DNA of 64,000 bases from Novosphingobium profundi (lineage in GTDB: Bacteria > Pseudomonadota > Alphaproteobacteria > Sphingomonadales > Sphingomonadaceae), in NCBI RefSeq assembly GCF_018491765.1, contig NZ_JABWCU010000015.1, forward strand, positions 1 through 64,000, in the 5' to 3' direction. Shown in pieces: positions 33,121-41,304 of this stretch. Made by a program: the position numbers and the translations under genes. The first letter of the stretch is position 1. The number at the start of each line of letters is the position of its first letter. The notes beneath the pieces are model-generated. The model was not told where the DNA came from. It saw only the letters and a program-made list of their open reading frames with translations, and made no database searches.

Positions 33121-34097
33121 TCCGACTGGAAGGCATCACCAAGACCTACGGCACGTACGCCGCGCTCCAGGGCATCGACCTTTCCGTGCGCGACGGCGAA
33201 TTCCTCGCCCTGCTCGGCCCCTCCGGTTCGGGCAAGACCACGCTGCTGCGCATTATCGCCGGGCTCGCCTTTCCCGACAGCGGGCGCGTGCTGTTCAACG
33301 GCGAGGACGTAACCCAGCTCAAGGTCGCGCAGCGCAAGGTCGGCTTCGTGTTCCAGCACTATGCCCTCTTCAAGCACATGACGATCGCGGACAATGTCGG
33401 CTTCGGGCTCTCCGTGCGCAGCCGGCGCGAGCGGCCGAGCGCCGCCGCGATCCGCGCGCGCGCGCACGAATTGCTCGAACTGGTGCAGCTCGCGGGCCTT
33501 GCCGACCGCTACCCCGCGCAGCTTTCGGGCGGCCAGCGCCAGCGCGTCGCGCTCGCCCGCGCGCTCGCGGTCGAACCGCAGATGCTGCTGCTCGACGAAC
33601 CTTTCGGCGCGCTCGACGCCAAAGTGCGCAAGACGCTGCGCCGCTGGCTGCGCGACCTTCACCGCCAGATGGGCCTGACCTCGATCTTCGTCACCCACGA
33701 CCAGGAAGAAGCGCTCGAGCTTGCCGACAGGATCGTCGTGATGGACAAGGGCCTGATCGAACAGGTTGGCACCGCCGAACAGGTCTACATGGAACCCGCC
33801 AGCGCCTTCGTCTCCGATTTCGTGGGCGAGACCAATCACTTGCCGGGCGGTTTCCACGTGCGCCCGCACGACATCGAGATCGTCGAGGGCGAAGGGCAGC
33901 CGGTGCGCGTCGAGAACGTGTTCCGCAAAGGGGGCAATTGGCGCATCGAAGGCCGCCACCAGGCCCTCGGGCAGGTGATCGAATTCGATCTCGACGCGCA
34001 GCGCACGCCCCCGCTCGTCGGCGCGCTCGTCCAGGTCCGCCCCCAGCGCCTGAAAGCCTTCACCGGCAATCCGGAGGACTTCCATGAACACGCTTGA
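33117..34097 (+). CDS. cysA: Sulfate/thiosulfate import ATPase CysA
   Basis: A 326-residue ABC ATPase. Walker A LLGPSGSGKTTLL, Q-loop FVFQHYALFKHMT, signature LSGGQRQRVALARALA, Walker B MLLLDEPFGALD and H-loop FVTHDQEEALEL are intact. A C-terminal regulatory TOBE-like domain (FHVRPHDIEIVEG) follows. It energises sulfate import with CysT and CysW. The 3' end overlaps the next small gene by 14 bp. Confidence 0.94.
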   Translation: MIRLEGITKTYGTYAALQGIDLSVRDGEFLALLGPSGSGKTTLLRIIAGLAFPDSGRVLFNGEDVTQLKVAQRKVGFVFQHYALFKHMTIADNVGFGLSVRSRRERPSAAAIRARAHELLELVQLAGLADRYPAQLSGGQRQRVALARALAVEPQMLLLDEPFGALDAKVRKTLRRWLRDLHRQMGLTSIFVTHDQEEALELADRIVVMDKGLIEQVGTAEQVYMEPASAFVSDFVGETNHLPGGFHVRPHDIEIVEGEGQPVRVENVFRKGGNWRIEGRHQALGQVIEFDLDAQRTPPLVGALVQVRPQRLKAFTGNPEDFHEHA

Positions 34098-34263
34098 AAA
34101 CGCCCGAACCACCGAGACGCACCCCACGCTCGACCAGAGCCTTGCCAGCGTGCGCGAGGCGCTGCTGGCGCTGCGCTTCGGCAGCGTTTCGCTCACCGTT
34201 CACGAAGGGCGGGTGGTGCAGATCGACGTGACCGAGAAACGACGCCTTTCGCCCGGGCGCTGA
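34084..34263 (+). CDS. YezD-family (DUF2292) small protein
   Basis: A 59-codon gene starting within the last 14 bases of cysA. The product contains the DUF2292 core: VREALLALRFGSVSLTVHEG then RVVQIDVTEKRRL. This family of about 60 residues occurs at the ends of sulfur-assimilation operons in many bacteria, with no established biochemistry. Its translational overlap with cysA supports real expression. The N-terminal 17 residues are variable and probably unstructured. Confidence 0.85.
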   Translation: MNTLENARTTETHPTLDQSLASVREALLALRFGSVSLTVHEGRVVQIDVTEKRRLSPGR

Positions 34264-34269
34264 ACCTGT

Positions 34270-35157
34270 TCAGAACAGCGCGCGGTTCTCCGCGACGAGC
34301 GCGCCGAGAAAATCGACCACGGCGCGCACCCGTGGCAGGCGCTGGTGGTCGGCGTGGAAGCCCAGCCAGTAGCTGCGCGTGATCTCGACCGCCTCGGGCA
34401 GAACGCGCACCAGCGCCGGATCGCGCTCGGCGGCGAATAGGTGGAGAATGCCCAGGCCCAGGCCTCCCGCAACCGCCGCGTGCTGCGCGTTGATCGAGGT
34501 CGAGCGGAACACCGGTGTCGCATCGGCCGAGACTTCGGAGAGGAAGCGCAGCTCGGGAATGTCGATCCGCGCATCGATGTACCAGGCGAAAGGATGCCGG
34601 GCGAGCTCGTCGCGGCGGATCGGACCGTGGCGCTCGAGATAGGCGTGCGAGGCATAGAGCCCCAGGCGATAATCGGTGAGATGGCGCGCCACGATCGGCC
34701 CAGAGGTCGGCTGGTGGAGGAAGACCGCGATATCGGCGTCGCGGTTGGCCAGGCTCACCCGCTGCGATTCGGGCGCCAGTTCGAGCCGCAGTTCGGGGTG
34801 CGCCCGGTGGAGACGCTCGGCGCTCGGCGCGACGAGGTAGGTTCCGAAGGCCTCGGGTGTGGCAAGCCGCACCGCGCCGCGCACCCGCGCATCGCCTCCG
34901 CCCAGCTTTTCCGCCGCGGCCGCGATCTCACCCTCGATCCGTTCGGCGTGGTCGAGCAGGCCCTGCCCCGCGTCGGTGAGTTGCACGCCGCGCGGGCCCC
35001 GGTCGAACAGCCGGCTGCCCACCGCCGCCTCGAGCCCCGAGAGCCTGCGCGCTATCGTGCTGTGATCAAGCCCGAGGCCGCGCCCGGCCGCCGCCAGGCG
35101 CCCACTGCGCGCCACGGCAAGGAAAAGACGAAGGTCGTCCCAGTTGAGTGTCGACAT
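34270..35157 (-). CDS. LysR-family regulator divergent from mmsA
   Basis: A 295-residue LysR protein: LNWDDLRLFLAVARSGRLAA, GLDHSTIARRLSGLEAAVGS (the HSTIARR recognition helix is typical of a distinct LysR clade), and an effector domain with AVRLATPEAFGTYLVAPSAE. Start MSTLNWDDL by family convention. It stops 6 nt from the convergent yezD-like gene. The 115-nt region to mmsA contains two ATTTGCA(C/T) repeats at about 35158 and 35199, which may be its binding sites. Confidence 0.92.
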   Translation of the reverse strand: MSTLNWDDLRLFLAVARSGRLAAAGRGLGLDHSTIARRLSGLEAAVGSRLFDRGPRGVQLTDAGQGLLDHAERIEGEIAAAAEKLGGGDARVRGAVRLATPEAFGTYLVAPSAERLHRAHPELRLELAPESQRVSLANRDADIAVFLHQPTSGPIVARHLTDYRLGLYASHAYLERHGPIRRDELARHPFAWYIDARIDIPELRFLSEVSADATPVFRSTSINAQHAAVAGGLGLGILHLFAAERDPALVRVLPEAVEITRSYWLGFHADHQRLPRVRAVVDFLGALVAENRALF

Positions 35158-35272
35158 ATTTGCACACCTGCATGGGTAATTTAGCGGGTTCCTGTGCCAA
35201 TTTGCATGGCCTATCCCATCACCAAGAGCAAGTCGGCGACCCCGGACGAACGACCAGGAAGAGGACCATCCC

Positions 35273-36781
35273 ATGCGACGCATCCGCCATTTCATCGACG
35301 GCGCGGCCGTTTCGGCTCAGAATTCGGCGCAGGCCCGGTTCGGTCCGGTCTACGCCCCCACCACCGGCGAAGTGCAGGCCGAGGTCGAGCTCGCCGAACC
35401 CGCCACGCTCGATCAGGCGGTGGCGGCTGCCAAGATCGCCCAGCGCGAATGGGCCGCAACCAATCCCCAGCGCCGCGCGCGCGTGATGTTCGCGTTCAAG
35501 GCGCTGATCGAGGACAACATGCAGGAGCTGGCCGAACTGCTCGCCAGCGAGCACGGCAAAGTGGTCTCCGACGCCAAGGGCGACGTCCAGCGCGGGCTCG
35601 AAGTGGTCGAGTTCGCCTGCGGTATCCCGCACCTGCTGAAAGGCGAATACACGCAAGGCGCAGGCCCCGGCATCGACGTCTATTCCTTGCGCCAGCCCCT
35701 GGGCGTGGTGGCGGGCATCACCCCCTTCAACTTCCCCGCGATGATCCCCTTGTGGATGGCCTCGATCGCGATTGCCTGCGGCAACGCCTTCATCCTCAAG
35801 CCCTCCGAGCGCGACCCGTCGGTGCCCGTGCGCCTGGCCGAACTCGCAATCGAGGCCGGGCTCCCGGCGGGCGTGTTCAATGTCGTCCACGGTGACAAGG
35901 CGATCGTCGATGCGATCTGCGACCATCCCGAGATCAAGGCAGTCAGCTTCGTGGGCTCGTCCGATATCGCCAACTACGTCTACCAGCGCGCCGCGGCAGC
36001 GGGCAAGCGCGCGCAGTGCATGGGTGGCGCCAAGAACCACGGCATCGTCCTCGCCGATGCCGACCTCGACCAGTGCGTCGCCGACATCCTGGGCGCGGCC
36101 TACGGCTCGGCGGGCGAGCGTTGCATGGCGCTGCCGGTCGTCGTGCCGGTGGGCGAGCAGACCGCCGAAACCTTGCGCGCCAGGCTCGTCGAGGAAATCG
36201 CCAAGCTCAAGGTCGGGGTATCGAGCGACGAAGAGGCGCATTATGGCCCGGTCGTCTCGGCCCAGCACAAGGCACGGATCGAGGACTACATCCAGCTGGC
36301 CGTGGACGAAGGCTCCGAACTCGTCCTCGACGGGCGCGGCTTCACGCTGCAGGGCTACGAGAACGGCTATTTTCTCGGCCCCACCCTGCTCGACCACGTT
36401 ACCCCGCAAATGAAGAGCTACCAGGACGAGATTTTCGGCCCTGTCCTCCAGATCGTGCGTGCGCAGACGCTGGCGCAGGCGATCGACCTCGCCTCGCGCC
36501 ACCAATACGGCAACGGCGTCGCGCTCTTCACCCGCAACGGCGATGCCGCGCGCACCTTCGCGAGCGAGGTCGAGGTGGGCATGGTCGGCATCAACGTGCC
36601 GATCCCGGTGCCGGTCGCCTACCACAGCTTCGGCGGGTGGAAGCGTTCGGGCTTCGGCGACATGGACCAGTACGGGATGGACGGCGTGCGCTTTTACACC
36701 CGCACGAAGAAAGTTACCCAGCGCTGGCCCTCGGGCGGCTCGGTGACCGACCAGAGCTTCGTCATCCCGACCATGGCCTAG
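35273..36781 (+). CDS. mmsA: CoA-acylating methylmalonate-semialdehyde dehydrogenase
   Basis: A 502-residue ALDH-family enzyme of the CoA-dependent MmsA/IolA branch. Diagnostic stretches: LGVVAGITPFNFPAMIPLWM, FVGSSDIANYVYQRAAAAGK, MGGAKNHGIVLADADLDQCV, catalytic cysteine GSAGERCMALPVVVPV, and the family C-terminus NVPIPVPVAYHSFGGWKRSG. It converts malonate- or methylmalonate-semialdehyde plus CoA to acetyl-CoA or propionyl-CoA (valine, inositol or beta-alanine catabolism). The partner 3-hydroxyisobutyrate dehydrogenase (mmsB) is not adjacent. Divergent LysR regulator. Confidence 0.94.
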   Translation: MRRIRHFIDGAAVSAQNSAQARFGPVYAPTTGEVQAEVELAEPATLDQAVAAAKIAQREWAATNPQRRARVMFAFKALIEDNMQELAELLASEHGKVVSDAKGDVQRGLEVVEFACGIPHLLKGEYTQGAGPGIDVYSLRQPLGVVAGITPFNFPAMIPLWMASIAIACGNAFILKPSERDPSVPVRLAELAIEAGLPAGVFNVVHGDKAIVDAICDHPEIKAVSFVGSSDIANYVYQRAAAAGKRAQCMGGAKNHGIVLADADLDQCVADILGAAYGSAGERCMALPVVVPVGEQTAETLRARLVEEIAKLKVGVSSDEEAHYGPVVSAQHKARIEDYIQLAVDEGSELVLDGRGFTLQGYENGYFLGPTLLDHVTPQMKSYQDEIFGPVLQIVRAQTLAQAIDLASRHQYGNGVALFTRNGDAARTFASEVEVGMVGINVPIPVPVAYHSFGGWKRSGFGDMDQYGMDGVRFYTRTKKVTQRWPSGGSVTDQSFVIPTMA

Positions 36782-36881
36782 TCGGCGGGCGGCTCCGCAC
36801 AAGGCACTGTGTGAATTCGACAATTGCCAAAGTACATGCACAATACTGAAATTACCAAAACCCTTCCCGATACCCCCAAGA

Positions 36882-36905
36882 AGGCGCGTAAATAAGCGCG
36901 CGCCT
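36882..36905. terminator. Hairpin downstream of mmsA
   Basis: AGGCGCG (36882-36888) pairs with CGCGCCT (36899-36905) over a 10-nt A-rich loop, followed by an A/T-rich stretch (ATAAATAGTTAT). It lies 100 nt after the mmsA stop in an unusually A+T-rich 170-nt interval that also probably holds the promoter of the following signalling operon. No proper U-run, hence modest confidence. Confidence 0.4.
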
Positions 36906-37040
36906 ATAAATAGTTATCCGATTTTAAGAGGTATTAACTTTTACGCCATCATTCGATGCGAAGAATTGCGGATGGTTCGAAAGGGAGAAAGCGATCCTTC
37001 CACTGCCCAGCCCGGCGCCTCGCGGCGCAAGGGGGGCGCC

Positions 37041-37406
37041 ATGCGCGCAAGCCCGCAGCCTTCGCATCGGCGGGAAACGGTCTGCGCGGCCGATTTCCTT
37101 CCCGCTCTGGCGCTGCTCACGGTCGGGCTCGTGGGGCTCGCCGTGGCCTGGCTGGCAAGCGCGCCGCCCTCGGGGCAGTACTTCGTCATTGCACCTGTCG
37201 GGGCGACACGCGGCGAGGCGATAACCCTCGTGCGCAGCGCCCGGGGGCGCCTCGTCGCGACCGGCTATTTCCGCAACACCGTCATCGCCGCCTCGCCCGG
37301 GCCCGGCTTCACTTCCGCGCTGCGAAAGGCAGGGGCCAGCCTCGTCCTGCGCGTGCCGCCCTGGCTCGAATGCGGCCCCCCGTCCGCGGCCGGACCGACG
37401 CCATGA
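37041..37406 (+). CDS. Small membrane-anchored protein upstream of hybrid kinase
   Basis: 121 residues: a short basic N-terminus, one membrane segment (LPALALLTVGLVGLAVAWLA) and about 70 residues predicted to be periplasmic, containing QYFVIAPVGATRGEAITLVR and FRNTVIAASPGPGFTSAL. I do not recognise a family. The start is chosen for the strong AAGGGGGG before ATG; an upstream ATG at 36972 is possible. Its stop overlaps the start of the hybrid kinase by 4 bp (ATGA), so it belongs to the signalling operon and could be an accessory or sensor subunit of that kinase. Confidence 0.7.
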   Translation: MRASPQPSHRRETVCAADFLPALALLTVGLVGLAVAWLASAPPSGQYFVIAPVGATRGEAITLVRSARGRLVATGYFRNTVIAASPGPGFTSALRKAGASLVLRVPPWLECGPPSAAGPTP

Positions 37407-40285
37407 ACATCGAGCTCGACGATCTTCGCCACCATTTCGGTCGCTTTCTCGTCTGGCTGTTGTGGATGCATGTGCCGCTGCTCGGGGTGGTCTCGCTGCT
37501 TACGGCGCATCCGGCCTACCCGGCGATGCTGGCGGGCGCGGGCCTGGCGCTGTGCTACCATCTCATGTGGTGGCGGCGCGGCATCGCACCGGCCACCCGC
37601 TTCCTGTCGGCCGTGGCGCTGATGGGCGAGCCGGCGATCCTCCTGGTGCTGCTGCGCGGTCATCCCTGGCAGATGGACATGCACATGTACTTCTTCGCCA
37701 TGCTCGCGCTGACGATCGCGTGGTGCGACCGGCGCGCGACGCTCACCGCGGCGGCGGCAATATCGCTGCACCACCTGCTGCTGCTCTATCTCCTCCCCTC
37801 GGTCGTCTTCCCCAGCGACGGCAACTTCGAGCGCGTGCTGCTCCACGCCGGGATCGTCCTGTTCCAGACCGCCGCGCTGGTGTGGCTCAGCAACCGGCTG
37901 GTCGAAAGCTTCGACCACAACCGGATCATGGCCGCCGAGATCCTCGCCAAGAACGAGGCGCTCGAGGCGCGCACGCGCGAGGCCGAGGACGCCAACCGCG
38001 CCAAGAGCCTGTTCCTCGCCAACATGAGCCACGAGATCCGCACCCCGATGAATGCGATCCTGGGCTTCTGCCACCTCATTGCGCGCACCGATCTCGACAC
38101 CCGCCAGTCCGATTACGTCACCAAGATCAGCCAGGCTGGCGTCTCGCTGCTGCGCCTCATCAACGACATCCTCGATTTTTCGAAGAACGAGGCGTGCAAG
38201 CTGACGCTGGAGGCCCACCCCTTCGACCTGCGCGTGGCGCTGGAGAACCAGCTCCAGCTGGTCGCGGGCGACGCGCAGGCGCGGAACGTCTCGCTCGAGG
38301 CCTCCGTCGCGCGCGAGGTTCCCGCCCGGCTGGTGGCCGACGAGGTGCGTTTCAACCAGATCGCGCTCAACCTCATCAGCAACGCGGTCAAGTTCGCCCC
38401 CGGCGGCACCGTGCGCGTCGCGCTCGAGATTGTCGGAGAGGACGCGCAGGGCGTAACGCTTGGCCTTCGCGTCAGCGACACCGGCATCGGCATGACCCCC
38501 GAACAGCAGGCGAGCCTGTTCAGCTCGTTCACGCAGGCCGACAGCTCGACGACCCGGCGTTTCGGCGGCACGGGACTGGGCCTCGCCATCTGCCGGCAGA
38601 TCGTCGAACAGATGGGCGGCACGATCGCGGTGACGAGCGCCCCCGGCGAAGGCAGCACCTTCACCTGCCACCTGCCGATGGCGCGCGAGCCCGATGGCGC
38701 AGAGCAAGCCCCGCCCATACCCGAACACGTGCGGCGCCTGCGTGTCCTTGCCGCGGACGACAACCCTGCCTCGCGCCAGTTGCTCCAGGAAATATTCGCC
38801 GGCTGGGGCATGGGTGTCGAACTGGTCGCCTCGGGCGCCGAGGCGCTCAGCGCGGTTTCGAGCGCGCACGAAAGTGGCACGCCGCACGATCTCGTCCTGC
38901 TCGACTGGAAGATGCCTGGGCTCGACGGGATGGAAACGGCGAGCGCGATCCAGACCGCCGCGCAAGCGGCACGGCGCGAACCGCCGCGGCTCCTGATCGT
39001 CACCGCCTATGGCGCCGACAACCTGGTCACCGCGATGCACGGTGTCGAATTCGCGGGCATCCTCACCAAGCCGATCGTGCCCACGATCCTGCTCGAGACG
39101 ATCGAGAACGCCTTCACGCCGCGCCTCGCGCCCAACGAGAAGAGCGTCCCCGATCCGGCGCCCGAAGCCGGGAGGGTGCCGATGGTCGCCTCGCACTTGC
39201 GCGGACGGCGCCTGTTGCTTGCCGAGGACAACGAGATAAACCGCGAGATCGCGGTGACCCTGCTCGTCGACGCCGGGCTCGAGGTCGACTGCGCGAAGGA
39301 CGGGCGCGAGGCCTGCGCACGCATGGCGGCGCAGGGCGCGGCTTACAGCGCCATCCTGATGGACGTGCAGATGCCCGAGATGGACGGCATTGCCGCCACC
39401 CGCGTGATCCGCGAGAGCTGGCCGGGCGATGCGCTGCCCATCATCGCGATGACCGCGCACGCCTACGAGGAAGAGCGCCAGCGCTGCTTCGCGGTGGGCA
39501 TGAACGACCACATCGCCAAGCCGGTCGATCCGCTTGCGCTGGTGCGCACGCTCGAGCGCTGGCTTGCGGCGGCGCCGCCGCCGGCCGCGTGTGCGCAGGA
39601 CAAACCGACACCCGGCACGCTCGCGCCGCCACCCTCGCCCGGCCCCCTGCCCGCCGTGCTTCCTCCCTTCGACATCCCGGCCGCACTGGTCCGGGTCAAC
39701 GGCAAGGCCGCCTTGCTGCGCAAGCTGCTGCTGTCCTTCGGCGAGATCTATGCCGATGCCGGGGGCGAGTTGCGCCGCCTTCTGGCCGAGGGCCGGCTCG
39801 CCGATGCCCGGCGCCATGCGCACAGCCTCAAGGGCGTCGCCGGATCGCTCGAACTGACTTCGGTGCAGGCTTGCGCCGCCACGATCGAACGCCTCCTCGC
39901 CGAAGGCAAGGCGGTTGAGGCGCGCGAGGCCATTTCCCAGCTCGAACACGAACTGGCCCCGGCGCTCACGGCCTTGCGCACGCTCGGACGTGAAGCCGCG
40001 CAGGCCCCGCCCTGCCCGCTCTCGACCGGTGATCCCGACGCGCGCCTGGCGGCCTTCGAAGACTTGCGCGCGCGCGTGCGCCGCCGAAGCCTGAGCGCGC
40101 GCGCCGCCTTCGCGCGCTTTGCCAGCGCCTCGGGCCTGTCCGAGGACGCGATCGCCGACCACCCGGTCCGCCGCGCGCTTGAAGAGCTCGACTACGAAGG
40201 GGCCTTGGCGCGTCTCGACGCCATGGCCGAAAGCCTGCGCGAGCCGGCACCGCAGCGCAGCCAGCAGGAGGGAGTGACGGGATGA
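37403..40285 (+). CDS. Hybrid sensor histidine kinase (membrane sensor-HisKA-HATPase-REC-REC-HPt)
   Basis: A 960-residue multidomain kinase. Residues 1-175 form about six membrane helices with no recognised ligand domain (HMYFFAMLALTIAWCDRRAT; ISLHHLLLLYLLP). A short coiled linker leads to HisKA with phosphoacceptor His210 (FLANMSHEIRTPMNAI), HATPase boxes LISNAVKFAP, DTGIGM and GGTGLGLAI, a first receiver with Asp501 (LLDWKMPG), a second with Asp654 (LMDVQMPEMDG), and an HPt with His807 (AHSLKGVAGSL), then about 150 Arg-rich residues. A complete internal phosphorelay is thus possible. Coupled to the small membrane protein before it and the GGDEF regulator after it by ATGA overlaps. Confidence 0.93.
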   Translation: MNIELDDLRHHFGRFLVWLLWMHVPLLGVVSLLTAHPAYPAMLAGAGLALCYHLMWWRRGIAPATRFLSAVALMGEPAILLVLLRGHPWQMDMHMYFFAMLALTIAWCDRRATLTAAAAISLHHLLLLYLLPSVVFPSDGNFERVLLHAGIVLFQTAALVWLSNRLVESFDHNRIMAAEILAKNEALEARTREAEDANRAKSLFLANMSHEIRTPMNAILGFCHLIARTDLDTRQSDYVTKISQAGVSLLRLINDILDFSKNEACKLTLEAHPFDLRVALENQLQLVAGDAQARNVSLEASVAREVPARLVADEVRFNQIALNLISNAVKFAPGGTVRVALEIVGEDAQGVTLGLRVSDTGIGMTPEQQASLFSSFTQADSSTTRRFGGTGLGLAICRQIVEQMGGTIAVTSAPGEGSTFTCHLPMAREPDGAEQAPPIPEHVRRLRVLAADDNPASRQLLQEIFAGWGMGVELVASGAEALSAVSSAHESGTPHDLVLLDWKMPGLDGMETASAIQTAAQAARREPPRLLIVTAYGADNLVTAMHGVEFAGILTKPIVPTILLETIENAFTPRLAPNEKSVPDPAPEAGRVPMVASHLRGRRLLLAEDNEINREIAVTLLVDAGLEVDCAKDGREACARMAAQGAAYSAILMDVQMPEMDGIAATRVIRESWPGDALPIIAMTAHAYEEERQRCFAVGMNDHIAKPVDPLALVRTLERWLAAAPPPAACAQDKPTPGTLAPPPSPGPLPAVLPPFDIPAALVRVNGKAALLRKLLLSFGEIYADAGGELRRLLAEGRLADARRHAHSLKGVAGSLELTSVQACAATIERLLAEGKAVEAREAISQLEHELAPALTALRTLGREAAQAPPCPLSTGDPDARLAAFEDLRARVRRRSLSARAAFARFASASGLSEDAIADHPVRRALEELDYEGALARLDAMAESLREPAPQRSQQEGVTG

Positions 40286-41208
40286 GCCGACCTACGATCC
40301 TGATCGTCGACGACGAGATCGCCAACATCGAGATCATGAACGCGGTGCTCGAGGACGACTACGAGGTCTGCTTCGCGACCTCGGGCCAACAGGCGCTCGA
40401 CCTGGCCCGCGAGGCCCCGCCCGACCTCATCCTGCTCGACGTGCTGATGCCCGGGCTCGACGGCTTCGAGGTCTGCCGTCAGTTGAAGGGCGACCCGCTG
40501 CTCGCCGACCTGCCGGTGATCTTCACCACCGGGCTGGGCGACACCGACCACGAGATGCGCGGCCTCTCGATGGGCGCAATTGACTACGTGACCAAGCCGA
40601 TCCAGCCCGCGATCCTGCGCGCGCGCGTGGGCAACCACGTCGAGCTCAAACGGCTGCGCGACCAGCTCGCCAGCATGGCGGTCACCGACGGGCTCACCGG
40701 CCTCAGCAACCGGCGCTACCTCCAGCAGTCGCTCACGCGCGAAACGCAGCGCCTCGCACGCGACGGCGACTGGCTCAGCGTCATCATGCTCGACATCGAC
40801 TTCTTCAAGCAGTTCAACGACACCTACGGCCATCCGGCGGGCGACCGCTGCATCAAGATGATCGCCGCCGCGTTGATGCGCGCGGCCAAGCGCGCGAGCG
40901 ATCTCTCCGCGCGCTACGGCGGCGAGGAGTTCGCCTGCATCCTGCCCGGTGCCGATCCGCGCGCCGCCGAACTGGTCGCGCAGGAAATCCGGCTCCAGGT
41001 CCAGTCGCTCAACATCCCGCACGAAGGCTCGCGCGTCAGCCCGATCGTGACGGTGAGCATCGGCGCCGCCAGTGCGCGTTGCCAACCCTCGCGCATGGGC
41101 GACTTGTGGATCGAGGAGGCCGACCGGCAGCTCTACCGCTCCAAGCAGTCGGGCCGCGATCGCATCACCGTGTGCGACTTCGACTCCCGGCGCATCGAGA
41201 CCTGCTGA
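40282..41208 (+). CDS. PleD-like response regulator diguanylate cyclase (REC-GGDEF)
   Basis: 308 residues: a receiver domain with phosphoacceptor Asp53 (LILLDVLMPGLDG), acidic pocket ILIVDDE and conserved Lys in DYVTKPI, followed by a GGDEF domain with an active GGEEF motif at about residues 213-217 (RYGGEEFACILPG). A product-inhibition I-site RxxD (RASD, residues 204-207) lies exactly five residues before the motif. It should make cyclic di-GMP when phosphorylated. The 4-bp overlap with the hybrid kinase gene makes that kinase the obvious phosphodonor. Confidence 0.94.
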   Translation: MSRPTILIVDDEIANIEIMNAVLEDDYEVCFATSGQQALDLAREAPPDLILLDVLMPGLDGFEVCRQLKGDPLLADLPVIFTTGLGDTDHEMRGLSMGAIDYVTKPIQPAILRARVGNHVELKRLRDQLASMAVTDGLTGLSNRRYLQQSLTRETQRLARDGDWLSVIMLDIDFFKQFNDTYGHPAGDRCIKMIAAALMRAAKRASDLSARYGGEEFACILPGADPRAAELVAQEIRLQVQSLNIPHEGSRVSPIVTVSIGAASARCQPSRMGDLWIEEADRQLYRSKQSGRDRITVCDFDSRRIETC

Positions 41209-41252
41209 GACGGTACGCCGCAAAGCCGTCGCCTCGCGAACCGGTTGCTTTC

Positions 41253-41266
41253 TGAAAACGTTACCA
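41253..41266. promoter_or_regulatory. LacI-family (CRE-like) operator upstream of the GH30 gene
   Basis: TGAAAACGTTACCA matches the LacI/CcpA-type consensus TGWAANCGNTNWCA at 13 of 14 positions, including the central CG. It lies 39 nt before the glycosidase start, a suitable place for repression. The cognate regulator is not adjacent; the LacI gene at the window start is 40 kb away. Confidence 0.5.
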
Positions 41267-41304
41267 TTAGCGTGCGCTCCTGTGCCTCTCAGGAGAGTTC
41301 GTGG

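Noticed and set aside
37265..40162. A 965-codon open frame antisense to the hybrid histidine kinase
   Set aside because: Low-complexity translation with no motifs; the sense strand encodes a complete multidomain kinase.
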